Assembly (NCBI RefSeq): GCF_006715495.1
Contig: NZ_VFNI01000003.1
Coordinates: 558,001 to 622,000, forward strand
Source: Herbaspirillum sp. SJZ106
GTDB lineage: Bacteria > Pseudomonadota > Gammaproteobacteria > Burkholderiales > Burkholderiaceae_D
DNA length: 64,000 nt
Direction of reading: 5' to 3'
Part shown: piece after piece, positions 1 through 10,308 of the stretch
Layout: every line of letters starts with the position of its first letter
Position numbering within the stretch: the first letter of the stretch is position 1
Translations under genes and position numbers: made by a program
Notes under the pieces: model-generated
What the model was told of the DNA's origin: nothing
What the model saw: the letters and a program-made list of their open reading frames with translations, nothing else
The model's database searches: none

Positions 1-378
1 CAGCGCTTCCCTCACCACACCGTGGGCCAGCCGGCCGGCAAGATCGGCTTCTTCGCGGCCATCTGCTATCCCGGCTGGGTGGCATGGCAACTGGGCGCGA
101 CCATCGGCATCCTGCTGGCCAGCCAGATTCCGGAAAGCTGGAACATCGGCTTTGCCGGCACGCTGGCGCTGATTGCCATCATGATCCCGATGACCAACAA
201 CCTGCCCGCGCTGGCCGGCGTGGTGGTGTCGGGCGCCGTGGCGGTGCTGGCGCTGCATTTTCCCTATCGCCTGGGGTTGCTGGCGGCGATGGTCCTGGGC
301 ATGGCGGCGGCGCTGGCGGTGGACAAGTTCCTGCCGATGCGCGACAAGGATGATGAAGACGGGGCAACAGCCACATGA
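1..378 (+). CDS. azlC: AzlC-family branched-chain amino acid exporter, large subunit (3' part only)
   Basis: The reading frame is open from base 1, so the 5' end lies outside the window; an internal GTG at 22 is not taken as the start. The visible 125 residues are several hydrophobic membrane segments with the AzlC-type stretch IAIMIPMTNNLPALAGVV, then a short charged tail (DKDDEDGATAT). In known AzlCD/YgaZH pairs the large subunit and the small AzlD subunit together export branched-chain amino acids across the inner membrane. The next gene is AzlD and overlaps by four bases (ATGA), which supports the pairing. Substrate is inferred from the family only. Confidence 0.85.
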   Translation, partial: QRFPHHTVGQPAGKIGFFAAICYPGWVAWQLGATIGILLASQIPESWNIGFAGTLALIAIMIPMTNNLPALAGVVVSGAVAVLALHFPYRLGLLAAMVLGMAAALAVDKFLPMRDKDDEDGATAT

Positions 379-698
379 GCGACTGGTATATCTGGGCGGC
401 CATCGCCCTCATGACATTGTCCACGCTGATCACCCGCAGCGGTTTCTTTCTGTTCGGCCACGCCGTCAAGCTGCCGCCCCGGCTCAAGCATGCCTTGAGC
501 TACGCGCCGGCGGCGGCAATGGCGGCCATTGTCATTCCCGACCTGGTGGCGGCCGAAGGCATCGTCGACGTCAGCCTGGCCAATCCCAAGCTGCTGGCAG
601 GCATCGGCGGCGCGATTTTCTTCATTGCAACGCGGCATCTGCTGGGAACTATTGTGGCAGGAATGGCACTCTTTACAATATTGAGATTGATATTGTGA
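375..698 (+). CDS. azlD: AzlD-family branched-chain amino acid exporter, small subunit
   Basis: A 107-residue, highly hydrophobic protein with about four predicted membrane segments. It begins MSDWYIWAAIALMTLSTLI and carries TRSGFFLFG and a proline/arginine-containing turn (KLPPRLKHALSYAPAA), all typical of AzlD proteins. Its ATG overlaps the azlC stop by four bases, so the two are probably translationally coupled. It is the small partner of the AzlC permease in the inner membrane. The length is normal for the family (about 100-110 residues). Confidence 0.87.
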   Translation: MSDWYIWAAIALMTLSTLITRSGFFLFGHAVKLPPRLKHALSYAPAAAMAAIVIPDLVAAEGIVDVSLANPKLLAGIGGAIFFIATRHLLGTIVAGMALFTILRLIL

Positions 699-740
699 GT
701 GGTTGCCAGTCTGTAAACCTGAGCTCTTCCGCACCATAGC

Positions 741-754
741 CTGCCTGCAGGCAG
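741..754. repeat. perfect 14-bp palindrome CTGCCTGCAGGCAG
   Basis: A perfect palindrome in the 159-base gap between azlD and pgk. A related GCAGGCAGGC run recurs at 801-810. There is no following T-run, so it is not a clear terminator. It could be a regulatory site of pgk or chance. Confidence 0.4.
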
Positions 755-857
755 CGCAGGGCGAATTACCGCCCGAACGATCCCCAGAAACCGTCTGGAA
801 GCAGGCAGGCTGGAGTAAAATACTGCATTTTTCGCCCCCACCTTCGAATTTGGACCT

Positions 858-2048
858 ATGAAATTCAACCGACTGAGCGACCTGATTTCTGCCAACCAGT
901 TGCAAGGAAAACGCGTCTTCATCCGCGCCGATCTCAACGTGCCGCAGGATGATGCCGGCAATATCACCGAAGACACGCGCATCCGCGCTTCGGTCCCGGC
1001 CATTCGCGATGCACAAAAGGCCGGCGCCGCGGTGATGGTCACGTCCCATCTGGGGCGTCCGGTGGAAGGCGAATTCAAGCCGGAAGATTCGCTGGCGCCG
1101 GTCGCCAGGCGCTTGTCCGAGCTGCTGGGTGTCGAGGTCAAGCTGGTTTCCAATTGGGTTGACGGCGTCGATGTGGCGCCGGGCCAGGTGGTGCTGCTGG
1201 AAAATTGCCGTTTGAACAAGGGCGAGAAGAAGAACAGCGACGAACTGGCGCAAAAGATCGCCAAGCTGTGCGACATCTATGTCAATGACGCCTTTGGCAC
1301 CGCCCATCGCGCCGAAGCCACCACCCATGGCGTGGCCAAGTTCGCGCCGGTAGCCTGTGCCGGCCCGTTGCTGGCGGCCGAGCTGGATGCGCTGGGCAAG
1401 GCGCTGAACCAGCCGGCCCGCCCGCTGGTGGCGATCGTGGCCGGTTCCAAGGTGTCGACCAAGCTGACCATCCTCAAGACCCTGGCCGAAAAGGTCGACA
1501 ACCTGATCGTCGGCGGCGGCATCGCCAACACCTTCATGCTGGCCGCCGGCCTGAAGATCGGCAAGTCGCTGGCCGAACCGGATCTGGTGGGCGACGCCCG
1601 CGCCATCATCGACATGATGGCCAAGCGCGGCGCTTCGGTGCCGATCCCGGTCGACGTGGTATGCGGCAAGGAGTTTTCGCCGACCGCCGTGGCGACCGTC
1701 AAGGATGCGCAGGATGTGGCCGACGACGACATGATTTTCGACATCGGCCCGAAAACCGCGGCGCTGTTGGCCGAGCAGCTCGGCAGTGCCGGCACCATCG
1801 TCTGGAACGGCCCGGTAGGCGTGTTCGAGTTCGACCAGTTCGGCAAGGGCACCGAAGCGCTGGCGCGCGCGATCGCCGCCTCCAAGGGCTTCTCGATCGC
1901 CGGCGGCGGCGACACCCTGGCTGCGATCGCCAAGTACAACATTGCCGACAAGGTCGGCTACATCTCGACCGGCGGCGGCGCTTTCCTGGAATTCCTGGAA
2001 GGCAAGCCGCTGCCGGCCGTCGACATCCTGCTGCAGCGCGCGCAATAG
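858..2048 (+). CDS. pgk: phosphoglycerate kinase
   Basis: A 396-residue cytoplasmic enzyme that transfers phosphate between 1,3-bisphosphoglycerate and ADP in glycolysis, reversibly. Visible family marks are the N-terminal substrate loop [11 protein letters not shown] (Arg23, Asp25, Asn27), SHLGRP near residue 68, the adenine/hinge region [15 protein letters not shown], and the C-terminal nucleotide glycine motif GGGDTLAA. Length is typical for bacteria. It heads a glycolytic run with pyk (120-base gap) and fba, an arrangement common in Burkholderiales. The start is the ATG that gives the standard [10 protein letters not shown]-terminus. Confidence 0.97.
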   Translation: MKFNRLSDLISANQLQGKRVFIRADLNVPQDDAGNITEDTRIRASVPAIRDAQKAGAAVMVTSHLGRPVEGEFKPEDSLAPVARRLSELLGVEVKLVSNWVDGVDVAPGQVVLLENCRLNKGEKKNSDELAQKIAKLCDIYVNDAFGTAHRAEATTHGVAKFAPVACAGPLLAAELDALGKALNQPARPLVAIVAGSKVSTKLTILKTLAEKVDNLIVGGGIANTFMLAAGLKIGKSLAEPDLVGDARAIIDMMAKRGASVPIPVDVVCGKEFSPTAVATVKDAQDVADDDMIFDIGPKTAALLAEQLGSAGTIVWNGPVGVFEFDQFGKGTEALARAIAASKGFSIAGGGDTLAAIAKYNIADKVGYISTGGGAFLEFLEGKPLPAVDILLQRAQ

Positions 2049-2168
2049 TCATCAACCAGCGGGTGCGCCGGAGACGCGCATCCCGGGGCAGGAAGCCATC
2101 CGCCAGGTCCCGATGCCTCTACCGGGATCTGGCGGGCTTCTTCACTAAGTCGAAACCAGAAAGTCCTC

Positions 2169-3602
2169 ATGTCCAGAGCAACAAAAATCGTCGCAACCAT
2201 CGGCCCAGCGTCCAGCGACCGTGAAACCCTGACCCGCATGATCCGTGCGGGCGTCGATGTCGTGCGCCTGAACTTCTCGCACGGCAAGCCGCAGGATCAC
2301 ATCGACCGCGCCACGCTGGTGCGCGAAGTGGCGGATGCATGCAACAAGAAGGTCGCCATCATGGCCGACCTGCAAGGGCCCAAGATCCGCGTCGGGAAGT
2401 TCGAGAATGGCAAGATCATGCTGGCCAACGGCGACAAGTTCATCCTCGACGCCGATTGCCAGCTGGGTAACCAGGAGCGCGTGGGGCTGGACTACAAGGC
2501 ATTGCCGCGCGACCTCAAGGGCGAGGACGTACTGTTGTTGAATGACGGCCTGATCGTGTTGACCGTCGAGCGCGTGATCGGCAACGAGATCCACACCGAG
2601 GTCAAGATCGGCGGCGAACTGTCCAACAACAAGGGCATCAACCGCCAGGGCGGCGGCCTGTCCGCGCCGGCGCTGACCGCCAAGGACATGGACGACATCA
2701 AGACCGCGATGAGCTTCCAGGCCGATTATGTCGCCGTCTCCTTCCCCAAGAACGCCACCGACATGGAAATGGCGCGCCAGTTGGCCAACGTTGCGGCCGA
2801 GCCGTTCGGCCACAAGCCGATGATGATCGCCAAGATCGAGCGCGCCGAAGCGATCCCGCTGCTGCAGGAGATCCTCGACGCCTCCGACGGCATCATGGTG
2901 GCGCGCGGCGACCTGGCCGTCGAAGTCGGCAATGCCGCCGTGCCGGGCCTGCAAAAGCGCATGATCAAGATGGCGCGCGCGTCCAACAAGCTGACCATCA
3001 CCGCGACCCAGATGATGGAGTCGATGATCGTCAACGCCGTGCCCACGCGCGCGGAAGTGTCCGACGTCGCCAACGCGGTGCTGGATGGTACCGATGCCGT
3101 GATGACTTCGGCCGAGACCGCCTCCGGCAAGTATCCGGTGGAAACCGTGGAAGCCATGTCGGCCATCTGCCTGGAAGCCGAGCGCTCCGAAGATGTGCGC
3201 CTGGATGCCGATTTCCTCAATCTGCGTTTCACCCGCATCGACCAGTCGATCGCCTACGGCGCGCTGTTTACCGCGCACCATCTGCGCGTCAAGGCCATCG
3301 CCGCGCTGACCGAGTCGGGCTCGACCGCGCTGTGGATGAGCCGGCACAATATCGATATTCCCATTTTTGCCATCACGCCCAATGTGGCCACCCGCCAGAA
3401 GGCGGCGCTGTTCCGCAATGTGCGCACCTTCGAACTGGCCCAGTCGACCGACACCGAAGTGGTCTTGAAGGGTGTGCAGGACCTGCTGCTGGCGCAAGGC
3501 GTCGTGCAGAAGGGCGACCTGATCGTCGTGACCTGGGGCGAGCCGATCGGCCAGGTCGGCGGCACCAACGCCCTGAAGATCCTGCGGGTTGGCGAGTACT
3601 GA
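2169..3602 (+). CDS. pyk: pyruvate kinase
   Basis: A 477-residue glycolytic enzyme converting phosphoenolpyruvate and ADP to pyruvate and ATP. It starts [15 protein letters not shown], the conserved barrel entry, followed by the substrate/K+ region LNFSHGK, the [11 protein letters not shown] strand, the catalytic signature [12 protein letters not shown] and the metal site [12 protein letters not shown]. The C-terminal regulatory domain is present, including [19 protein letters not shown]. It lies between pgk and fba in the same direction with 26 bases to fba, so co-transcription with fba is likely. Confidence 0.96.
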   Translation: MSRATKIVATIGPASSDRETLTRMIRAGVDVVRLNFSHGKPQDHIDRATLVREVADACNKKVAIMADLQGPKIRVGKFENGKIMLANGDKFILDADCQLGNQERVGLDYKALPRDLKGEDVLLLNDGLIVLTVERVIGNEIHTEVKIGGELSNNKGINRQGGGLSAPALTAKDMDDIKTAMSFQADYVAVSFPKNATDMEMARQLANVAAEPFGHKPMMIAKIERAEAIPLLQEILDASDGIMVARGDLAVEVGNAAVPGLQKRMIKMARASNKLTITATQMMESMIVNAVPTRAEVSDVANAVLDGTDAVMTSAETASGKYPVETVEAMSAICLEAERSEDVRLDADFLNLRFTRIDQSIAYGALFTAHHLRVKAIAALTESGSTALWMSRHNIDIPIFAITPNVATRQKAALFRNVRTFELAQSTDTEVVLKGVQDLLLAQGVVQKGDLIVVTWGEPIGQVGGTNALKILRVGEY

Positions 3603-3628
3603 TTTTTTATCGTTCTGGAGTTCTTATC

Positions 3629-4693
3629 ATGCCTCTCGTATCCATGCGCCAATTGCTGGACCACGCCGCCGAAAACGGTTACGGCCTGCCAGCGTTCAAC
3701 GTCAACAACCTGGAGCAAGTTACCGCCATCATGCAGGCTGCCGATGAAGTCGGCGCGCCGGTCATCATGCAAGCCTCGGCGGGCGCCCGCAAGTATGCCG
3801 GCGAAGCTTTCCTGCGCCACCTGATCTCGGCGGCGGTGGAAGCCTATCCGCACATCCCGGTCGTCATGCACCAGGACCACGGCCAGTCGCCGGCGGTGTG
3901 CATGGCCGCGATCAAGTCGGGTTTCTCGTCGGTGATGATGGACGGCTCGCTGATGGAAGACGGCAAGTCGGTGGCCAGCTATGAATACAACATCGAAGTC
4001 TCGCGCAAGGTGGTCGAGTTTTCGCACGCCATCGGCGTGACCGTGGAAGCCGAACTGGGCGTGCTGGGTTCGCTGGAAACCATGATGGGCGACAAGGAAG
4101 ACGGCCATGGCGCCGACGGCAAGATGACCCGCGAGCAACTGCTGACCGACGTCAACCAGGCCGCCGACTTCGTCAAGCAGACCCAGTGCGATGCGCTGGC
4201 TATCGCCATCGGCACCTCGCACGGCGCCTACAAGTTCTCGCGCAAGCCGACCGGCGACATCCTGGCCATCGACCGCATCAAGGAAATCCACGCCCGCATT
4301 CCCAACACCCACCTGGTGATGCACGGCTCCTCCTCGGTGCCGCAGGAACTGCTGGCCGAGATCCGCGAATTCGGCGGCGACATGAAGGAAACCTACGGCG
4401 TGCCGGTCGAAGAGATCCAGGAAGGCATCAAGCACGGCGTGCGCAAGATCAACATCGACACCGACATCCGCCTGGCGATGACCGGCGCGATCCGCCGCTA
4501 CCTGTTCGAGAACCCGTCCAAGTTCGATCCGCGCGACTACCTGAAGCCGGCGCGCGAAGCGGCCAAGCTGGTCTGCAAGGCGCGCTACCTGTCGTTCGGC
4601 TGCGAAGGCCAGGCCGGCAAGATCAAGGCGCTGCCGCTGGAGAAGATGGCAGAGAAGTACAAGAAGGGCGAATTGGCGCAAATCGTTCAGTAA
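3629..4693 (+). CDS. fba: class II fructose-1,6-bisphosphate aldolase (Calvin-cycle subtype)
   Basis: A 354-residue zinc aldolase that splits fructose 1,6-bisphosphate into dihydroxyacetone phosphate and glyceraldehyde 3-phosphate. The start is the ATG at 3629 ([19 protein letters not shown]). The frame remains open further upstream inside pyk, but that extension is not aldolase-like. The active-site segment [11 protein letters not shown] holds Asp83 and the zinc ligand His84; a second phosphate/metal segment is [12 protein letters not shown]. Length and the [20 protein letters not shown] region fit the class IIA Calvin-type group (cbbA/fbaA). It sits 26 bases after pyk. Confidence 0.96.
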   Translation: MPLVSMRQLLDHAAENGYGLPAFNVNNLEQVTAIMQAADEVGAPVIMQASAGARKYAGEAFLRHLISAAVEAYPHIPVVMHQDHGQSPAVCMAAIKSGFSSVMMDGSLMEDGKSVASYEYNIEVSRKVVEFSHAIGVTVEAELGVLGSLETMMGDKEDGHGADGKMTREQLLTDVNQAADFVKQTQCDALAIAIGTSHGAYKFSRKPTGDILAIDRIKEIHARIPNTHLVMHGSSSVPQELLAEIREFGGDMKETYGVPVEEIQEGIKHGVRKINIDTDIRLAMTGAIRRYLFENPSKFDPRDYLKPAREAAKLVCKARYLSFGCEGQAGKIKALPLEKMAEKYKKGELAQIVQ

Positions 4694-4723
4694 TTTCAGT
4701 CATTCGACGCACGCGCACTAACC

Positions 4724-4756
4724 AACCGGGATCCGTTCACAGCGGTCCCGGTTTTT
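4724..4756 (+). terminator. rho-independent terminator after fba
   Basis: AACCGGG and ATCCG pair with CGGT and CCCGGTT around a short loop, followed by a T-rich tail (GGTTTTTG). It lies between the fba stop and the purC start and probably ends the glycolytic transcript. Confidence 0.65.
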
Positions 4757-4776
4757 GACTTTACGAAAATACCACC

Positions 4777-5673
4777 ATGAGCAGTCTGTACAAATCCTCG
4801 ATCACTTCCCTGCCTCTCCTGGGCACCGGCAAGGTCCGCGAAAACTACGCCGTCGGCGACGACAAGTTGCTGATCGTGACCACCGATCGCCTGTCGGCCT
4901 TCGATGTCGTCATGAACGAGCCGATCCCGGGCAAGGGCAAAGTGCTGAACCAGATGAGCGACTTCTGGTTCGAGAAGCTGGGCCATATCGTGCCCAACCA
5001 CCTGACCGGCGTCGATCCGGAATCGGTGGTGGCGCCCGGCGAAGTGGAGCAGGTGCGCGGACGCGCCGTGGTGGCCAAGCGCCTGAAGCCGATCCTGGTG
5101 GAAGCCGTGGTGCGCGGCTACATCATCGGTTCGGGCTGGAAGGATTACCAGGCCACCGGCGCGATCTGCGGCATCAAGCTGCCGGCCGGCCTGCAGCAGG
5201 CCTCCAAGCTGGAGCAGCCGATCTTCACCCCGGCCGCCAAGGCCGACCTCGGCGAGCACGACGAGAACATCAGCTTCGAAGAAACCGAACAGCGCATCGG
5301 CGCCGAACTGGCCAGCAAGATCCGCGACATCGCGATCAAGTTGTATGTGACCGCTGCCGATTATGCCGCCACCCGCGGCATCATCATCGCCGACACCAAG
5401 TTCGAGTTCGGCCTGGACGACAACGGCGTACTGCACCTGATGGACGAAGTGCTGACCGCCGACTCCTCGCGCTTCTGGCCGGCTGACAGCTACCGGGTCG
5501 GCATCTCGCCGCCGTCGTTCGACAAGCAGTTCGTGCGCGATTACCTGGAAACCGTGGACGGCTGGCAGAAGACCCCGCCGGCGCCGCCGCTGCCGGCCGA
5601 CGTGATCGAGAAGACCGGCGCCAAGTACCGCGAAGCGCTGGAACGCCTGACCGGCAACACGCTGAAGGACTGA
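4777..5673 (+). CDS. purC: phosphoribosylaminoimidazole-succinocarboxamide synthase (SAICAR synthetase)
   Basis: A 298-residue enzyme of de novo purine synthesis that joins CAIR and aspartate using ATP. The N-terminus shows the nucleotide-binding signature [13 protein letters not shown] and [13 protein letters not shown]. Further family stretches are [14 protein letters not shown] and [15 protein letters not shown], with the [12 protein letters not shown] substrate segment after it. Length matches the longer form seen in proteobacteria and yeast rather than the roughly 240-residue E. coli form. It begins a tight purC-purE-purK unit: three bases separate it from purE. Confidence 0.96.
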   Translation: MSSLYKSSITSLPLLGTGKVRENYAVGDDKLLIVTTDRLSAFDVVMNEPIPGKGKVLNQMSDFWFEKLGHIVPNHLTGVDPESVVAPGEVEQVRGRAVVAKRLKPILVEAVVRGYIIGSGWKDYQATGAICGIKLPAGLQQASKLEQPIFTPAAKADLGEHDENISFEETEQRIGAELASKIRDIAIKLYVTAADYAATRGIIIADTKFEFGLDDNGVLHLMDEVLTADSSRFWPADSYRVGISPPSFDKQFVRDYLETVDGWQKTPPAPPLPADVIEKTGAKYREALERLTGNTLKD

Positions 5674-5676
5674 GCC

Positions 5677-6174
5677 ATGAGCAACGTCGTCAAGCCGCTG
5701 GTCGGCGTCATCATGGGTTCCTCCTCGGACTGGGATGTGATGCAGAACGCCGTGGCCATCCTCAAGGATTTCGATGTGCCGTTCGAGGCGCAGGTGATTT
5801 CCGCGCACCGCATGCCGGACCAGATGTTCGACTACGCCGAGACCGCGCGCGCGCGCGGCCTGCGCGCCATCATCGCCGGCGCCGGCGGCGCCGCCCACCT
5901 GCCGGGCATGGTGGCGGCCAAGACCATCGTGCCGGTGCTGGGCGTGCCGGTGCCGTCCAAGTACCTGCGCGGTGAGGATTCGCTGCTGTCCATCGTGCAG
6001 ATGCCCAAAGGCATTCCGGTGGCGACCTATGCCATCGGCGAAGCCGGCGCCGCCAATGCGGCGCTGTCGGCCATCGCGATCCTGGCGACCACCGACGATG
6101 CGCTGGCCGCCAAGCTGGAGGCCTTCCGCAAGACCCAGACGCAAGTCGCCCTCGACATGAAACTGCCCGTATGA
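5677..6174 (+). CDS. purE: N5-carboxyaminoimidazole ribonucleotide mutase
   Basis: A 165-residue class I PurE that rearranges N5-CAIR to CAIR. The phosphate/substrate loop [13 protein letters not shown] begins at residue 10, and [10 protein letters not shown] carries the catalytic His. The glycine-rich [14 protein letters not shown] is also diagnostic. The gene starts three bases after purC, and its stop overlaps the start of purK (ATGA at 6171), so PurE and PurK are probably made together. This is the two-enzyme bacterial route, in which PurK supplies N5-CAIR. Confidence 0.96.
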   Translation: MSNVVKPLVGVIMGSSSDWDVMQNAVAILKDFDVPFEAQVISAHRMPDQMFDYAETARARGLRAIIAGAGGAAHLPGMVAAKTIVPVLGVPVPSKYLRGEDSLLSIVQMPKGIPVATYAIGEAGAANAALSAIAILATTDDALAAKLEAFRKTQTQVALDMKLPV

Positions 6175-7370
6175 CCACGCAGTCCCCGAAACAAGCCCGG
6201 CCCGCCGTTCCCTCGACCACGCCTGCCACCTGGCTGGGCGTGATGGGCGGCGGCCAGCTGGGCCGGATGTTCGCCCATGCCGCACAGAGCATGGGCTTCA
6301 AGGTCGCCGTACTGGAAGCCGATGCCGATTGCCCGGCCGGCCAGGTGGCCGACCGCCTGCTGGCCGCACCTTATGACGACGCCCGCGCCCTGGCCGAGTT
6401 GGGAAGCCTGTGCGCCGCGGTTACTACCGAATTCGAGAACGTCTCGGCGCACAGCCTGGCGGCCCTGGCCGGCCAGACTTTCGTCGCGCCTGCCGCCAGC
6501 GGGGTTTCGATCGCCCAGGACCGTACCGCCGAGAAAGCCTTCTTCACCGAGTGCGGCAGCCGTTCCGGCGTATTGCCGGCGCCGCATCGCGTGATCGCTT
6601 CCGAGGCTGACATCGCCGCCATCGGCGAAGACCTGCTGCCGGGCATCCTGAAGACCGCCCGCATGGGCTACGACGGCAAGGGCCAGGCGCGCGTGCGCAC
6701 GCTGGATGAAGTGCGCGCCGCCTTCGCCGACATGAAGGGCGTGACCTGCGTGCTGGAAAAGATGCTGCCGCTGGCCTATGAGGTCTCGGTGCTGGTGGCG
6801 CGCGGGGACGACGGCCAGGCCGTGGTCTATCCGATCGCTGAGAACGTGCATCGCGACGGCATCCTGTTCACCACGACCGTGCCCGGGCCCAACATCGGGC
6901 AAGACGCTGCCGCGCGCGCCCAGCAGGCGGCCTTGCAGATCATCGAAGGCATGCATTACGTCGGCGTGCTGTGCATCGAGTTCTTCGTGCTGCAGGACGG
7001 TTCTCTGGTGGTCAATGAAATGGCGCCGCGTCCGCATAACAGCGGCCATTACACCATCGATGCCTGCGTCACAAGCCAGTTCGAACAGCAGGCGCGCGCC
7101 ATGGCCCGCCTGCCGCTGGGCGACACACGACAGCATTCGCCGGCGGTGATGCTGAACATCCTGGGGGATGTCTGGTACGACGGCGAGAACGTGCGCGAAC
7201 CGGCATGGGAGCAAGTGCTGGCATTGCCCGGCGCCCATCTGCATTTGTATGGCAAGGCCGAGGCGCGCCGCGGCCGCAAGATGGGCCATGTGACCTTCAC
7301 CGGCGCCACCATTGAAGAGGCGCAGAAGCAGCTTGCTGCCGCTTGCGCCATCCTCGGCATCGCGCCTTGA
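6171..7370 (+). CDS. purK: N5-carboxyaminoimidazole ribonucleotide synthase
   Basis: A 399-residue ATP-grasp enzyme that carboxylates AIR with bicarbonate and ATP to give N5-CAIR for PurE. The pre-ATP-grasp N-terminus is visible as [17 protein letters not shown]. The ATP-grasp core includes [16 protein letters not shown], and the metal/carboxylate region is [20 protein letters not shown]. Its ATG overlaps the purE stop. A slightly longer N-terminus than usual (about 20 residues rich in Pro/Thr) precedes the first beta strand; a later start is not obvious. Confidence 0.95.
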   Translation: MTTQSPKQARPAVPSTTPATWLGVMGGGQLGRMFAHAAQSMGFKVAVLEADADCPAGQVADRLLAAPYDDARALAELGSLCAAVTTEFENVSAHSLAALAGQTFVAPAASGVSIAQDRTAEKAFFTECGSRSGVLPAPHRVIASEADIAAIGEDLLPGILKTARMGYDGKGQARVRTLDEVRAAFADMKGVTCVLEKMLPLAYEVSVLVARGDDGQAVVYPIAENVHRDGILFTTTVPGPNIGQDAAARAQQAALQIIEGMHYVGVLCIEFFVLQDGSLVVNEMAPRPHNSGHYTIDACVTSQFEQQARAMARLPLGDTRQHSPAVMLNILGDVWYDGENVREPAWEQVLALPGAHLHLYGKAEARRGRKMGHVTFTGATIEEAQKQLAAACAILGIAP

Positions 7371-7387
7371 GCCAGCAGGAACCGAGC

Positions 7388-8437
7388 ATGGGCGACGACA
7401 AGCACAATCCCACTACGCTGCAGATCGATGCGGCCGCAGTGATGTTGGCTGCGCGCAAGCTGGAGCAGGGCAAGCTGGTGGCTTTCCCGACCGAGACGGT
7501 CTACGGCCTCGGCGGCGATGCCGAGAATCCGGCCGCCATCGCGGCGATCTATGCCGCCAAGGGGCGTCCGGCCAACCATCCGGTGATCGTGCACGTGGCG
7601 CCCGAGGCCGACATCGGCTACTGGGCGGCGTCGGTGCCGGTAGAGGCGCGCCGTCTGATCGCCTCTTTCTGGCCGGGGCCGCTGACCTTGATCTTGAAGC
7701 GTGCCTCGCACATTCCCGACGCCGTTGCCGGCGGCCAGGATTCGGTCGGCTTGCGTTGCCCGTCGCACCCGGTGGCGCAGGCCTTGCTGCGCGAATTCCG
7801 CGGCGGCAAGGGCGGCATCGCCGGCCCGTCGGCCAACAAATTCGGACACGTCAGCCCCACCACCGCCGAGCATGTGCGCGAAGAGTTTGGCGGCGATGAA
7901 GACAGCCTGGTCGATTACGTGCTCGATGGCGGCCAAAGCGAGGTCGGCATCGAGTCGACTATCGTCGACCTCAGCCGTATCGATACCCACGGACCGGTGC
8001 TGTTGCGCCCGGGCCAGATCAGCGCCGAGCAGATTGCCGCAGTGCTGGGCGCCGCGCCCGCCGCGCCGGATGCCGCCGCGCCGCGCGCGTCTGGCACGCT
8101 GGATGCGCACTATGCGCCGCATACGCCGGTAGTGCAGGTCAACCCGGAAGAACTGCCGCAAGTGCTTGCCAAGCTGCATGCGCAGAACAAGACGGCGGCA
8201 TTGATCCATCGCCTGCCGCAAGCGTCCCAGGTGTTTGCCGCGCGGCGCATGCCGCAAGACGCAGGCGCCTATGCGCATGACATCTATGCCGCCTTGCGCG
8301 ACATGGACCACGCCGGCGCCGACATCATCGTCGTCGAGGCCCTCCCCGTGACGAGCCAGTGGCAAGGCGTTAACGACCGTTTGCGCCGCGCCGCCTTCGA
8401 TTCCATCGGCATCCTGTCGCGTCTGACCGGCGCCTGA
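7388..8437 (+). CDS. sua5: L-threonylcarbamoyladenylate synthase, Sua5 long form
   Basis: A 349-residue protein that makes threonylcarbamoyl-AMP from threonine, bicarbonate and ATP for the t6A37 modification of ANN-decoding tRNAs. The N-terminal YrdC-like domain is clear: VAFPTETVYGLGGDA, then AAKGRPANHPVIVHV and PSANKFGHVSPTTAEHV. About 150 further residues form the C-terminal Sua5 domain, so it is the long Sua5 type and not the short TsaC. I chose ATG 7388, preceded by AGGAAC, over an in-frame ATG at 7343 that would overlap purK. Confidence 0.93.
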   Translation: MGDDKHNPTTLQIDAAAVMLAARKLEQGKLVAFPTETVYGLGGDAENPAAIAAIYAAKGRPANHPVIVHVAPEADIGYWAASVPVEARRLIASFWPGPLTLILKRASHIPDAVAGGQDSVGLRCPSHPVAQALLREFRGGKGGIAGPSANKFGHVSPTTAEHVREEFGGDEDSLVDYVLDGGQSEVGIESTIVDLSRIDTHGPVLLRPGQISAEQIAAVLGAAPAAPDAAAPRASGTLDAHYAPHTPVVQVNPEELPQVLAKLHAQNKTAALIHRLPQASQVFAARRMPQDAGAYAHDIYAALRDMDHAGADIIVVEALPVTSQWQGVNDRLRRAAFDSIGILSRLTGA

Positions 8438-8747
8438 GCGCCGCCTTTCCTTCCCCTGAAGCTCTGCCGTCGTTGCTGGTACTGACCTGCGGGTCAGTTG
8501 CTGGTTGTCAAAACAAGACAACGGCCGACATCGTCTATACAAATTGTCACAAAGCTGGCATAGTATCTTCAAAGAATAGCACGCACGTTCTTTTTGTTTG
8601 GCAGATGTAAATATCGGGGGAAGTATCAGTCGCCCTGAGTGATGCAAAAAATCAAAAACGGCAAATTAACCGTTGAGAAACCACCTGCCGACACCAGCCG
8701 GCGGGAATAAAAAATCTGGGCACAGCCCTCAATTCTTGGAGACAGAA
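8438..8747. other. 310-base intergenic region upstream of ompW
   Basis: No gene is seen. It holds two small hairpins (ACTGACC with GGTCAGT at about 8481-8498, and GTTGTC at 8504-8509 with GACAAC at 8517-8522), and an AT-richer stretch around 8535-8620 where the ompW promoter is expected. No convincing -35/-10 pair or regulator site could be assigned. A TTGGAGACAG ribosome-binding region precedes the ompW ATG. Confidence 0.5.
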
Positions 8748-9497
8748 ATGCAGAAACAATTTTCCCTTTTGCCCAAAATCGCCGCATTGTCCGTGATGGC
8801 GGCATTCGCTGCTCCGGCCATGGCGCAGACCGCCGGCAGCAATATCGTGAACTTGGGGTGGTTTCACCTGATGCCGCAGGATTCCAGCGAAACTCTGCGC
8901 AAGAACGATGGGCCGGGCGCCGGTCCGATTCCAGGTTCAGGAGCGACGATCACCAATGCCGATACGCTCGGTTTTGCTTTCACCCACTTTTTCACCGATA
9001 ACTTCGCATTGACGACCGACCTCGGCATTCCTCCGACCTTCAAGCTGAACGGCACAGGCTCGCTGGCAGGCGTTGGCGAGATCGGCAAGGCCAAGCAATG
9101 GAGTCCGGCGATCGTGGCCAAGTGGTACTTCGGCGATGGCAACAGCAAATTCCGTCCATTCGTCGGCGCCGGTGTGAGTTATATCTGGTATGACAATATC
9201 GAACTGAGCCAAGGTTTCCAGCGGACCATCTCGAGCAAGTACAGCGGCGGGGCCGTCACTACGGCCAAGTCCAGCGCCAACCTGAGTTCGTCATGGGCGC
9301 CTGTGTTCAACATCGGCGCGGCCTATAATTTCGACAAGAACTGGTCGGTGTCTTTCTCGGTTTCTTACCTGCCGCTCAAGACCAATGCTGATATCACTAC
9401 TGAACTGCCGGCGGCCGCAGGCGGCACCACGCACTCCAGCACCAGCCTGACGATCAACCCGATCGTGAGCTTCCTGTCTGTCGGCTACAAGTTCTGA
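8748..9497 (+). CDS. ompW: OmpW-family outer membrane protein
   Basis: A 249-residue precursor with a clear Sec signal peptide (MQKQFSLLPKIAALSVMAAF, then APAMAQ cleavage). The mature part is a small OmpW-type eight-stranded barrel. It opens with NIVNLGWFHLMPQDSS, contains LGFAFTHFFTDNFALTTDLGIP and SPAIVAKWYFGD, and ends in the aromatic outer-membrane signal SVGYKF. OmpW proteins form narrow hydrophobic channels and often respond to oxygen, salt or iron; that role is family knowledge. An in-frame upstream start at 8673 was rejected because it would bury the signal peptide. Confidence 0.93.
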   Translation: MQKQFSLLPKIAALSVMAAFAAPAMAQTAGSNIVNLGWFHLMPQDSSETLRKNDGPGAGPIPGSGATITNADTLGFAFTHFFTDNFALTTDLGIPPTFKLNGTGSLAGVGEIGKAKQWSPAIVAKWYFGDGNSKFRPFVGAGVSYIWYDNIELSQGFQRTISSKYSGGAVTTAKSSANLSSSWAPVFNIGAAYNFDKNWSVSFSVSYLPLKTNADITTELPAAAGGTTHSSTSLTINPIVSFLSVGYKF

Positions 9498-9514
9498 TTT
9501 AGCCGGAGCTGAAT

Positions 9515-9541
9515 GAAAAAGCGCCCTCGGGCGCTTTTTTT
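9515..9541 (+). terminator. rho-independent terminator after ompW
   Basis: A compact hairpin, AAAAAGCGCCC then TCG then GGGCGC, followed by seven T residues, starting 17 bases after the ompW stop. The A-run at its left arm would also give a T-run on the minus strand, so it may serve the convergent flavin reductase gene too. Confidence 0.9.
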
Positions 9542-9586
9542 ATGCCGTGCCTGCGCCATCGAGGCCGAGGCAGCATGTCGGGCGGG

Positions 9587-10096
9587 TCAGATTTTCCCGG
9601 TTTTGATGAAGCCCCCATTGTGGAATACCAAGGCCGCCTGCGGATGGACCTCGCAGTGTTCGACCTCGCCGACGAAGATCACATGGTCGCCCTCAGGATA
9701 CTGGCTGCGGTTATGGCATTCGAACCAGGCGGACACGCCGTCGAGCACGGGCTGGCCGGTGCGCGAGAGTGAATAGGAGATGCCTTCGAAGCGGTCTTCC
9801 TTCTTGCTGGCGAACTGCTGCGCCACATGCGCCTGGTCGGCGCCCAGGATGTTGATGACGTAATGCGAATTGCCCGAGAAAACCGGCAGGCTATTGGCCT
9901 TTGTCCCCAGGCTCCACAGCACCAGCGGCGGATCGAGCGAGACCGAATTGAAGGAGCTGGCGGTCAGGCCGAGCAGGCTGCCATCGGCCAGGCGCGTAGT
10001 GATCACGGTGACGCCGGTGGCGAATTGGGACAGGGCCTGGCGGAAATGGGCGGCGTCGAATTCGCGCGACTCGGCGCGCGGGAAGCGTGTGTGCAT
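9587..10096 (-). CDS. flavin reductase-like FMN-binding protein
   Basis: A 169-residue protein of the flavin reductase / HpaC-like family, which reduces FMN or FAD with NAD(P)H, often for a partner monooxygenase. Diagnostic stretches are FRQALSQFATGVTVITT, GLTASSFNSVSLDPPLVLW, YVINILGADQ and the C-terminal GDHVIFVGEVEHCEV. I use the ATG at 10096 (MHTRFPRAESREFD) because the open frame upstream is arginine/cysteine-rich and not family-like. No monooxygenase partner lies next to it, so its client is unknown. Confidence 0.85.
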   Translation of the reverse strand: MHTRFPRAESREFDAAHFRQALSQFATGVTVITTRLADGSLLGLTASSFNSVSLDPPLVLWSLGTKANSLPVFSGNSHYVINILGADQAHVAQQFASKKEDRFEGISYSLSRTGQPVLDGVSAWFECHNRSQYPEGDHVIFVGEVEHCEVHPQAALVFHNGGFIKTGKI

Positions 10097-10308
10097 CGAA
10101 AGTATGGGGTTTGATTCGAAAGGGCGGCGCCTGGTAAGTGCGCAAGCCGGACATGCGCATGATAACGGATCGCGGCCGGTCCTGCCGCAGGCTGGCGCGA
10201 ATACGTGGCCGCTCCGATATTGGCGTGCATCAACAAAATGCACGGTTGCTACCGTTTTGCGTTAGAGTTTTAACTGATGCAATGGCAATCAAGAACAGGG
10301 AGGTTTGT

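Noticed and set aside
264..2045. A 593-codon minus-strand open frame
   Set aside because: It is antisense to azlD and pgk, with biased composition and no motif.
3332..3628. An N-terminal extension of the aldolase
   Set aside because: It overlaps pyk, has no aldolase features, and the ATG at 3629 gives the standard N-terminus and length.
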